This document shows, piece after piece, positions 5,764 through 12,534 of a stretch of DNA of 13,708 bases (positions are counted from its first letter, which is position 1; each line of letters begins with the position of its first letter). A program made the translations under genes and the position numbers. The notes under the pieces were generated by a model that saw only the letters and a list, made by a program, of their open reading frames with translations, did no database searches and was not told the DNA's origin. The DNA is from Arenicellales bacterium (GTDB taxonomy: Bacteria > Pseudomonadota > Gammaproteobacteria > Arenicellales > UBA868), in assembly GCA_028825345.1 (NCBI GenBank), contig JAPKAJ010000036.1:1-13708 (forward strand), read 5' to 3'.

Positions 5764-7452
5764 TCAGACATCGATACTCGGAAGGTTGAGCTTGTGGTCC
5801 CGGGCGCAAGCGATGGCATCGTCATAACCTGCGTCGGCATGGCGCATCACTCCTGTCGCGGGATCATTCCATAATACGCGAGCCAGTTTCTGGTCGGCCG
5901 ATGGTGACCCATCAGCAACAATAACCAGGCCCGCATGCTGTGAGTAACCGATACCGACTCCACCGCCATGATGAAAAGAGACCCAGGTCGCACCCGATGC
6001 CGTGTTAAGCAGTGCGTTCAAAATCGGCCAGTCGGAAACTGCATCCGACCCATCTTTCATCTGCTCTGTTTCCCGGTTGGGGCTCGCGACCGAGCCGCTG
6101 TCGAGATGATCCCGGCCTATGACGATCGGCGCACTCAGTTCGCCACTGGCCACCATCTGGTTAAAAGCCCGGCCGATCCGATCTCGATCTCCCAGTCCGA
6201 GCCAGCAGATACGGCTGGGCATACCCTGGAACGCAATCCGGTTTCGCGCCATGTCCAGCCATTGGTGCAGTTGTGCATTATCTGGAATCAGCTCCTTGAC
6301 TTTTTCATCTGTGCGGAAGATATCCTCCGGATCGCCCGACAGTGCTGCCCAGCGAAACGGCCCTATACCTCGACAGAACAACGGGCGCACATATGCGGGG
6401 ACAAAACCGGGGTAGTCGAAGGCGTTAACAACACCGTTTTCCTGAGCCATCTGGCGAATATTGTTGCCGTAGTCGACAACCGGAATGCCTCGATTCCAGA
6501 AATCGAGCATCGCCCGAACCTGGATCGCCATTGAATCCTTTGCCGCTGCCGCCACACCCTTGGGATCACTCCGGCGCCGTTCAGTCCATTCGGCCATCGA
6601 CCAGCCGGACGGCAGATAGCCGTTTTGCGGATCGTGGGCCGAGGTCTGATCGGTCACGGCGTCTGGCTGGTATCTTGGATCAGTCTGGGAGCGTGCCGCC
6701 AGGTCCGGGAAAACATCTGCTGCATTGCCTAGAAGTCCGACCGAAATCGCGCGCCCCTCGCTGTGGGCGTTTTCGACAAGGTTTAGAGCATCGTCGATGT
6801 TGTCAGCCCAGGCGTCCAGGTAGCGGGTTTTCAGTCGAGATTCAATAGATTGTCTATTGCATTCCACCGCGATCATGGAAAACCCGTTCATCGTCGCGGC
6901 CAGAGGTTGTGCACCGCCCATACCCCCGAGCCCTGCCGTTAGAATCCAGCGGCCCTTTGATGAGCCACTGAAGTGCTGGCGCGTCATCTCCGCAAAGGTT
7001 TCGTAGGTTCCCTGGACAATACCCTGCGAGCCAATGTAAATCCAGGAACCGGCTGTCATCTGCCCGTACATCATCAAACCACGCTGATCGAGCTCGGTGA
7101 AGTGCTCCAGCGTGGCCCAGTGCGGCACCAGGTTGGAGTTGGCTATCAGAACCCGAGGGGCCTGCTCATGGGTCTTGAAAATGCCGACCGGTTTTCCGGA
7201 TTGCACCAGCAAGGTCTGATCTGTCTCGAGTTTCTTGAGCGACGTAATGATCCGGTCGAAACTGTCCCAGTCGCGGGCCGCCCGGCCTACACCGCCATAG
7301 ACCACAAGCTCAGCCGGATTTTCTGCCACCTCTGGATCAAGGTTGTTCATCAGCATCCGCATAGGCGCCTCAGTACTCCAGTGTTTGCACTGTAGTTCTG
7401 TGCCGGTCGGTGCCTTGATGTATCTTTCTGGCGCGTATCGGTTCAGTGTCAT
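5764..7452 (-). CDS. hutU: Urocanate hydratase (urocanase)
   Basis: Converts urocanate to 4-imidazolone-5-propionate, the second step of histidine degradation, using tightly bound NAD+. Diagnostic segments are TGTELQCKHWSTEAPMRML, NNLDPEVAE, VYGGVGRAARDW, the NAD-binding stretch GLGGMGGAQPLAATMNG, and RICWLGLGDRDRIG with the conserved active-site cysteine at about residue 416 (Cys410 in the Pseudomonas enzyme). The chosen ATG at 7450-7452 (MTLNRYAPERYIKAPTG) gives 562 residues, close to the family norm of about 557. An in-frame TTG at 7507-7509 would add 19 unconserved residues but sits closer to the def stop. The gene is the last intact member of the minus-strand hut operon. Confidence 0.95.
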   Translation of the reverse strand: MTLNRYAPERYIKAPTGTELQCKHWSTEAPMRMLMNNLDPEVAENPAELVVYGGVGRAARDWDSFDRIITSLKKLETDQTLLVQSGKPVGIFKTHEQAPRVLIANSNLVPHWATLEHFTELDQRGLMMYGQMTAGSWIYIGSQGIVQGTYETFAEMTRQHFSGSSKGRWILTAGLGGMGGAQPLAATMNGFSMIAVECNRQSIESRLKTRYLDAWADNIDDALNLVENAHSEGRAISVGLLGNAADVFPDLAARSQTDPRYQPDAVTDQTSAHDPQNGYLPSGWSMAEWTERRRSDPKGVAAAAKDSMAIQVRAMLDFWNRGIPVVDYGNNIRQMAQENGVVNAFDYPGFVPAYVRPLFCRGIGPFRWAALSGDPEDIFRTDEKVKELIPDNAQLHQWLDMARNRIAFQGMPSRICWLGLGDRDRIGRAFNQMVASGELSAPIVIGRDHLDSGSVASPNRETEQMKDGSDAVSDWPILNALLNTASGATWVSFHHGGGVGIGYSQHAGLVIVADGSPSADQKLARVLWNDPATGVMRHADAGYDDAIACARDHKLNLPSIDV

Positions 7453-7483
7453 ATAACTATCGGGTTCTGTAAGGTTGAAATAA

Positions 7484-7500
7484 CGGCTGCTGTACAGCCG
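7484..7500 (-). other. Small intercistronic hairpin between def and hutU
   Basis: Bases 7484-7489 (CGGCTG) pair with 7495-7500 (CAGCCG) across a 5-base loop. On the minus strand it is followed by TTATTT. The 6-bp stem is short, so it may be a weak attenuator or processing site, or chance. It lies in the 66-bp gap before the preferred hutU start, and inside the extension if the upstream TTG is used. Confidence 0.3.
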
Positions 7501-7518
7501 GTTTGGCAAGTCTCGCGT

Positions 7519-8097
7519 TCAACTGCCATATTGGGCGACTACCTTGCCGACGTTTTCTGCCACTTGCTGCAGATGGTAACGCTCAAAATTCTCCCAGGTG
7601 ACAAGACTCCTGGAATCCCCAACCCGGTCGAGAAAGAGCAAGCCATCAAGGTGATCTACTTCATGTTGGTATGTTGCCGCGGTCATTCCTTTTACCCGGG
7701 TTTGTATCGGGGCGCCGTTTCTATCCATTGCGTTTACGTCTATTACCGAGTGGCGGTGAACCATGCCGCGCAGATTGGGTACGCTAAGGCAGCCTTCGTA
7801 ATTTTCAAACATGTCCTCGCCCACCGGAATGAGCACCGGGTTTACCAATATAGTCAGCGGAATATTGGGACGGTAGGGATAGCGTGGGTTGTCGCGTACC
7901 TCGATGGCGCAAATACGAAGCGATTGATGGACCTGGTTGGCCGCGAGCCCGGCACCTTTGGCTGCGCGCATGGTCGCGATTAGATCATCAATGAACTGCT
8001 GCATCTCGGGGTCTGCCAGCATTTGGGGGGTTAGTTCGGCGGTGGGTTCCCGAAGAACAGGATCTCCAATTTGCGCGATATTTAAAAGTCGGTTCAT
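7519..8097 (-). CDS. def: Peptide deformylase homologue inside the hut operon; candidate N-formylglutamate deformylase
   Basis: A 192-residue protein with all three peptide deformylase motifs intact: GAGLAANQV (48-56), EGCLSVP (101-107) and QHEVDHLDG (144-152). The metal ligands would be C103, H145 and H149, with E146 as catalytic base. Peptide deformylases remove the formyl group from N-formylmethionine of new proteins. Housekeeping def usually pairs with fmt. Here the gene sits between hutH (24 bp away) and hutU in the same orientation, in a locus whose HutF forms N-formylglutamate and where no hutG is visible. It may therefore deformylate N-formylglutamate to glutamate and formate. That substrate is inference; an ordinary deformylase paralogue carried in the operon is the alternative. 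Confidence 0.85.
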   Translation of the reverse strand: MNRLLNIAQIGDPVLREPTAELTPQMLADPEMQQFIDDLIATMRAAKGAGLAANQVHQSLRICAIEVRDNPRYPYRPNIPLTILVNPVLIPVGEDMFENYEGCLSVPNLRGMVHRHSVIDVNAMDRNGAPIQTRVKGMTAATYQHEVDHLDGLLFLDRVGDSRSLVTWENFERYHLQQVAENVGKVVAQYGS

Positions 8098-8121
8098 GAG
8101 TAAGGACCGGTTAGGGTGTGG

Positions 8122-9657
8122 TCAGTACAAAATGGTGTCAAGTGGCTGGGCGGGAAGCAACTCGGCGAGCGTGCCTTGGTGAATCAAAGAGGTTGCCAGT
8201 TCGATATCACAAGACATGATACGGTCTTCGGTCCATTCCGGAACATGATCACGTAATGATTTAATTGCATTTTCGATAGTATTTGATGATTTAAGGGGTC
8301 GACGTAGAGAAATGCCCTGGGCCGCTGCTAGAAATTCGATTGCAAGGATGTGCCTGGTGTTCTCATTCATCGCGTGTAATCGCCTCGCAGCGAAAGTCGC
8401 CATGCTGACATGATCCTCCTGATTAGCCGAGGTGGGCAGGCTGTCAACACTGGCAGGGTGTGCCAGGCTTTTGTTTTCGGAAGTCAGTGCCGCCGCTGTT
8501 ACGTGGGCAACCATGAATCCGGATTCCAAGCCGGCTCTTGAGGTAAGAAAAGGCGGCAGCTCACTGATACTTGAATCGATCAACATGGCGACACGCCGCT
8601 CGGACAGAGCACCGGTCTCGGCGATCGCCAGCGCCATATTGTCAGCCGCCATGGCGACCGGCTCGGCATGAAAGTTACCGCCAGAGAGAACTTCACCGGT
8701 GTCTGGGCACAGCAGGGGATTGTCGGACACGGCGTTGGCCTCACGCAGGAGGATGTCCGCGACGTGGCCGAGCTGGTCTAGGCAGGCGCCGAGTATCTGT
8801 GGCTGACAGCGAAGACAGTAGGGATCCTGCACCCGGTCACAGTCAGCGTGCGAGTGGTTGAGTTCGCTGTCCTTTAGTAAGGTGCGGTAAAGACGGGCTA
8901 TCAGTATCTGCCCTGTTTGCCGGCGGATGTCGTGAATACGCTCGTCAAAGGGGACATAACTGCCCAGAGCCGCATCGACGGAAATGGCACCGGTGACGAC
9001 AGCACTGGCAAGGTTCTGTTCTGCACTGAACAGCGCGTCGATGGCCAGCGCGGTGGAGATCTGGGTACCGTTCAGCAGAGCCAGCCCTTCCTTGGCTTCA
9101 AGTGTGAGCGCATCCAGCCCTACAGCTTGCAGGGCCTTGGCTGCCGGCATCGTGCTGCCGTTCCAGAAGACTTCACCTTCTCCAATCAGCGGAAGGCTCA
9201 TATGGGCCAGCGGCGCAAGATCACCGGATGCCCCGACTGATCCTTTTTCTGGCACCACCGGTAGTATGTCCTGAGAAACCATCTCGATAAGCCGTTCGAC
9301 TATCTGAGGTCTGACACCGGAGTACCCCTGAGCCAGGCTCATCGTCTTGAGTATCAGCGCCAGACGAACCGTTTGCGGTGCCAGCGAATTGCCAACGCCA
9401 GCGGCGTGAGATCGCACAAGGTTGCGTTGCAGTGTAGATAGATCTGCCGCGTCGATCCGCGTTCGGGCCATTTTGCCAAACCCGGTATTAATGCCGTAGG
9501 CGGGCGCTGCTTGCTGAAGTACCGCCTGGAGTATGGCGTGGCTCTTTCGTACTTGCTCCCAGGCAGTATTGGGTATATCGATCATGCAGGGGTTTGCCCC
9601 CAGGTTCCTCAGATTATCAAGGGTGAGCTTGGCTGGAATGAGTTTTATTGGTTGCAC
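8122..9657 (-). CDS. hutH: Histidine ammonia-lyase (histidase)
   Basis: First enzyme of histidine degradation, eliminating ammonia from L-histidine to form urocanate. The Ala-Ser-Gly triad that cyclises into the MIO electrophile is seen in GSVGASGDLAPLAHM (ASG at 143-145). Also present are the N-terminal YGINTGFGKMA with its catalytic tyrosine, NGTQIS, and SGGNFHAEPVAMAAD. Length is 511 residues, normal for the family. The start is a GTG (9655-9657) preceded by a clear AGGAGA about five bases upstream on the coding strand, so no upstream ATG is needed. It lies 29 bp after hutF and 24 bp before def on the same strand, consistent with one operon. Confidence 0.96.
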   Translation of the reverse strand: MQPIKLIPAKLTLDNLRNLGANPCMIDIPNTAWEQVRKSHAILQAVLQQAAPAYGINTGFGKMARTRIDAADLSTLQRNLVRSHAAGVGNSLAPQTVRLALILKTMSLAQGYSGVRPQIVERLIEMVSQDILPVVPEKGSVGASGDLAPLAHMSLPLIGEGEVFWNGSTMPAAKALQAVGLDALTLEAKEGLALLNGTQISTALAIDALFSAEQNLASAVVTGAISVDAALGSYVPFDERIHDIRRQTGQILIARLYRTLLKDSELNHSHADCDRVQDPYCLRCQPQILGACLDQLGHVADILLREANAVSDNPLLCPDTGEVLSGGNFHAEPVAMAADNMALAIAETGALSERRVAMLIDSSISELPPFLTSRAGLESGFMVAHVTAAALTSENKSLAHPASVDSLPTSANQEDHVSMATFAARRLHAMNENTRHILAIEFLAAAQGISLRRPLKSSNTIENAIKSLRDHVPEWTEDRIMSCDIELATSLIHQGTLAELLPAQPLDTILY

Positions 9658-9686
9658 CAGGTTCTCCTGAGGACTGCCAGCATCGG

Positions 9687-11084
9687 TTAGGCGTTGTTCA
9701 GCATTGCGATGACCTGTCGAAACGGACCACTGGCGCTTTCGCGAAGCGGGTGGACGCCATCGCGCACAACATGTCGTCCCCCGACGATGACGTTGCGCAC
9801 AGCATTGTTTGGCCCTGAAAAAATCCAGCTGTCGAGAATCTGATCCGGTGTACGCGACGCAAATTCGCTGTGCTCATGGTCAATTTCAACGAGATCGCCT
9901 CGAGCCCCCGAAACCAGCCCCGAAGACTTTTCTCCAAGAGCCCGGGCGCCGCCGGAAATAGCGGTTGTGATCAACGCACGACCGTTACTGCCGGCATCAT
10001 CTGGAATCATCACTGTTCGCCTTTGCAGGCTGAGTCTCTGAACGTACTCTAGCAGTCTTAGTTCTTCTGCTGGGGAAGTACATATCTGGCTATCAGAGCC
10101 CACACCGAGGCGGCCACCGTCTCTTAGAAACTGAGCTGCAGGAAAAATACCATCGCCCAGGTTCGCTTCTGTTGTCGGACACAGGCCAACAGTTGCGCCG
10201 CTTTTGACAATACAGTCCAGTTCACCGGAGTCGACATGTGTGGCATGTATCAGACACCACTGGTCAGTTACATCACATTGATCGTATAGCCACGCCACCG
10301 GTCGAACCCCATTCAGCGCCAGGCACTCGGCTACTTCGCGGGCCTGTTCGGCAACATGGATATGTACAGGCGCGTTCTTGATAAGGCTGCCCGCATCTTC
10401 AAGGGTCGCCGACAGGACGTCTGGGGCGACGGCGCGCAGCGAGTGCGCTGCGAAACCGACAGACCGGTCGGGGTTGCCCACGCACAGTGAGTCGCAGGCC
10501 TGTAGCAGTTTAAGATAACTCTCGGGCGAGTTGGCAAAGCGGCGTTGCGGATCTTGTCCCGGCTCGTTGTTAAAACCACCTCGGCAGTAAAGAACAGGGA
10601 GCAGCGTAATAGCGATGCCGACCTCGGATGCGGCTTCGAGAAGTCTGGCAGATAGCTCGCTGCAATCGCGGTACGGGTCGCCACCAGGCTGATGGTGCAG
10701 ATAGTGGAACTCGGCTACTGAGGTATATCCGCTTTGCAGCATGCCGGTATAAAGATAACGCGCGACAGCTTGCAGTTGGTCCGGGTCCAGCTGCGCGTTG
10801 GCACGGTACATAAGGTCACGCCAGCCCCAGAAGTCATCCTGCCCGGCAATCCTGTGCTCGGTCAGTCCCGCAATCGCTTTTTGATGGGCGTGGGAGTGCA
10901 GATTGGGTAATCCCGCGATGACGATGCCATTTAAGGAAAGATCGGTGGCGCCAGCATTATTGTTCGTGATAGCTGCTATCCGGCCGGTTTGGTCAAGCTC
11001 AATAACGCAGTTATTCTCCCAGCCTGATGGGGTCAGTGCTTTTGCACAGCGGATGCTGGTCAATCGGGGACCGGGCGAAGTCAT
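9687..11084 (-). CDS. hutF: Formimidoylglutamate deiminase
   Basis: An amidohydrolase-superfamily enzyme that converts N-formimino-L-glutamate to N-formyl-L-glutamate and ammonia, the branch used by Pseudomonas-type five-step histidine degradation. Metal and catalytic motifs are GLPNLHSHAHQ (HxH at 63 and 65), H214, HIHVAEQ (241-247), HATH (280-283), GSDS with D331, and the HutF signature CPTTEANLGDGIF (302-314). HSHAHQ replaces the more usual HSHAFQ. Length is 465 residues. The ATG at 11082-11084 follows only a weak GAGAAAA purine run. It is the first gene of the minus-strand hutF-hutH-def-hutU operon and faces a divergent plus-strand operon across a 259-bp gap. Confidence 0.93.
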   Translation of the reverse strand: MTSPGPRLTSIRCAKALTPSGWENNCVIELDQTGRIAAITNNNAGATDLSLNGIVIAGLPNLHSHAHQKAIAGLTEHRIAGQDDFWGWRDLMYRANAQLDPDQLQAVARYLYTGMLQSGYTSVAEFHYLHHQPGGDPYRDCSELSARLLEAASEVGIAITLLPVLYCRGGFNNEPGQDPQRRFANSPESYLKLLQACDSLCVGNPDRSVGFAAHSLRAVAPDVLSATLEDAGSLIKNAPVHIHVAEQAREVAECLALNGVRPVAWLYDQCDVTDQWCLIHATHVDSGELDCIVKSGATVGLCPTTEANLGDGIFPAAQFLRDGGRLGVGSDSQICTSPAEELRLLEYVQRLSLQRRTVMIPDDAGSNGRALITTAISGGARALGEKSSGLVSGARGDLVEIDHEHSEFASRTPDQILDSWIFSGPNNAVRNVIVGGRHVVRDGVHPLRESASGPFRQVIAMLNNA

Positions 11085-11274
11085 GAGTTTTCTCGTTGAT
11101 TATCTACGCGACTACGTTCCGACATGATCCCTCCCGGTCCGGGTCGGTAACCCATCTGCAATGGCACCTAGAACTGGCGAACCAATCACACCTGTATGCC
11201 CAGGGTATCTGTTGCCTGATGCCATGTATGATTCACAATTAACCGGGCTAAGGTAACAAATGGCGAAAGAATAA

Positions 11275-11303
11275 TTGACGATGGTTAACCATACCATTAT
11301 ACC
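11275..11303 (+). promoter_or_regulatory. Predicted sigma70 promoter for the phyH-like/hutI side
   Basis: TTGACG (11275-11280) and TATACC (11298-11303) are exactly 17 bases apart, matching sigma70 -35 and -10 boxes at five and four of six positions. The predicted start of transcription lies about 35 bases before the ATG at 11344. A perfect 12-bp palindrome fills most of the spacer, so the promoter is probably controlled by a repressor. Confidence 0.55.
11281..11292. promoter_or_regulatory. Perfect 12-bp palindrome ATGGTTAACCAT, candidate operator
   Basis: The palindrome lies between the predicted -35 and -10 boxes of the plus-strand promoter, a usual place for a repressor site. The symmetry ends at the outer bases. 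I saw no second copy elsewhere in the 11085-11343 gap. The binding protein is unknown; no regulator gene of the hut type is in the window. Confidence 0.45.
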
Positions 11304-11343
11304 TAGGGCCACAAGCCAGCATAAATGCAGGAATAGATCTATC

Positions 11344-12171
11344 ATGACCAGTAAAGAAACGGCGCTCTTGTCGGATCACGCCATAGACAGTTTCCAAAAA
11401 GATGGGGTGGTACTGTTGACAGACCTGTTCAAACCCTGGGTAGAAGGGGTGCAGACGGCTATCGAAGAGAACAAAGCGAGTCCGAGTTGGCGTGAGCGAA
11501 CCTATCGTCCGGACCAAGGAGAAGGTGCAGAGTTTTTTCAGGACTATTGCGTCTGGTCAAATTTCAGGGGCTACCGCGCCCTGGTTGTTGAATCACCGAT
11601 GGCCGAGGTTGCCGCAAAACTGATGCGCTCAAAAACCGCCCGGGTTTTTCATGATCATATACTGGTAAAAGAGCCAGGTAATTCAGTGACAACTCCCTGG
11701 CATCATGATCAGCCCTACTATATTGTTGATGGAGAGCAGTCTGTGAGTTTCTGGGTGCCCGTCGATCCGGTGCCTCGGGAGCGTAGCGTCGAATATGTTG
11801 CCACCTCCCACAAATGGGGTAAGGAATTCAGGCCAACGCGTTTTGATGGCACCGATCTGTACTCTGAAGATGCTTCCGAAACGATGCCGGACATTGAAAA
11901 GAATCGGGAAGAGTTCGACATCCGTGGTTGGGACATGCAACCGGGTGATGCAATAGCCTTTAACTTCAGAACCCTGCATGGCGCCCCGGCCAACGCGTCC
12001 AATGATCGTCGCCGGGCCATATCGATTCGCTGGGTGGGGGACGATGCGCGATTCGTAGTCCGCCCAGGAAAAACGTCACCTTTTTTCCCAGAACTGGAGT
12101 ATGAAGATGGGCAACCTTTTGCTGGTGATCAGTTTCCGTTGTTGTACCCGCGAGGGCAAAGCCACGAATGA
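11344..12171 (+). CDS. Phytanoyl-CoA dioxygenase (PhyH)-family Fe(II)/2-oxoglutarate oxygenase
   Basis: A 275-residue protein with the PhyH fold. The N-terminal DHAIDSFQKDGVVLLTDLF is typical. The iron ligands are H120 or H121 and D122 in TPWHHDQPYY, with the distal H212 in RTLHGAPAN. Arginines at 222-224 (DRRRAISIRW) would bind the 2-oxoglutarate carboxylate. These enzymes hydroxylate small molecules, from acyl-CoAs to amino acids; it is not EctD, whose signature residues are absent. The ATG at 11344 follows AGGA at some distance; an in-frame ATG at 11281 would add 21 unconserved residues and overlap the promoter. It heads a plus-strand operon with the ornithine cyclodeaminase remnant and hutI, so its substrate may be an amino acid or histidine derivative (inference). 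Confidence 0.85.
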   Translation: MTSKETALLSDHAIDSFQKDGVVLLTDLFKPWVEGVQTAIEENKASPSWRERTYRPDQGEGAEFFQDYCVWSNFRGYRALVVESPMAEVAAKLMRSKTARVFHDHILVKEPGNSVTTPWHHDQPYYIVDGEQSVSFWVPVDPVPRERSVEYVATSHKWGKEFRPTRFDGTDLYSEDASETMPDIEKNREEFDIRGWDMQPGDAIAFNFRTLHGAPANASNDRRRAISIRWVGDDARFVVRPGKTSPFFPELEYEDGQPFAGDQFPLLYPRGQSHE

Positions 12172-12211
12172 GAGCGCGAGACTGCTGAGTGTATTTAGGT
12201 AAGTGAAGCGA

Positions 12212-12523
12212 ATGGAAAATATCACGCCACATTACCTTAATGCTCGCGATGTCCAGACACTGGATATGACCACGCAGGAGATTATCAAGGCGCAGGAGGA
12301 TTCTCTTGCAGCGCAGGGCCGTGGCGAGAGCGTTATTGAGCCAAGAATGCACCTGCGGCCGGATCCCGCGTTTCGCGGACACTTTAATGTGCTGAGGGGG
12401 TATATCGCCCCTATTGGCATTGCGGGGATCAAGGTCGTTGGTGACTTTATTGATAACTACAAGTTGGGTTACCCCTCAGAATTTGGAATGTTGACTTTGA
12501 TGGACCTTGCGAACCCCCAGTGA
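12212..12523 (+). pseudogene. Truncated ornithine cyclodeaminase/mu-crystallin family gene (N-terminal third only)
   Basis: The 103 residues from the ATG at 12212 match the N-terminal part of ornithine cyclodeaminase/mu-crystallin proteins: YLNARDV at the start, EPRMHLRPD, and the signature GIKVVGDFIDNYKLGYPSEFGMLTL with its lysine at 74. Full-length members have about 320-350 residues, including an NAD-binding Rossmann domain. Here the protein stops at TGA 12521-12523 just after LMDLANPQ, where relatives go on with a TGxPLA-like segment, and hutI follows immediately. A deletion joining the gene to hutI is the simplest explanation. Full-length relatives use NAD to deaminate or reduce amino and imino acids. 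An in-frame GTG at 12203 is a possible alternative start. The short protein should be inactive as a dehydrogenase. Confidence 0.78.
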
Positions 12524-12534
12524 AGAAGGCATCA

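Noticed and set aside
5607..5840. Minus-strand frame of 77 codons overlapping the 3' end of hutU and the oxygenase start
   Set aside because: Its residues match no family; the neighbouring frame gives the sensible oxygenase N-terminus from the ATG at 5697.
5968..6534. Plus-strand open frame of 188 codons opposite hutU
   Set aside because: Antisense shadow of the strongly conserved urocanase, with no recognisable domain.
11085..11274. Promoter for the hutF side
   Set aside because: No -35/-10 pair with good matches and correct spacing was found on the minus strand, though one must exist nearby.
11112..11345. Minus-strand frame of 77 codons with a hydrophobic N-terminal stretch in the hutF/phyH gap
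   Set aside because: It covers the predicted promoter, starts over the PhyH start codon, and shows no conserved motif; the hydrophobic run alone is weak support for a small membrane protein.
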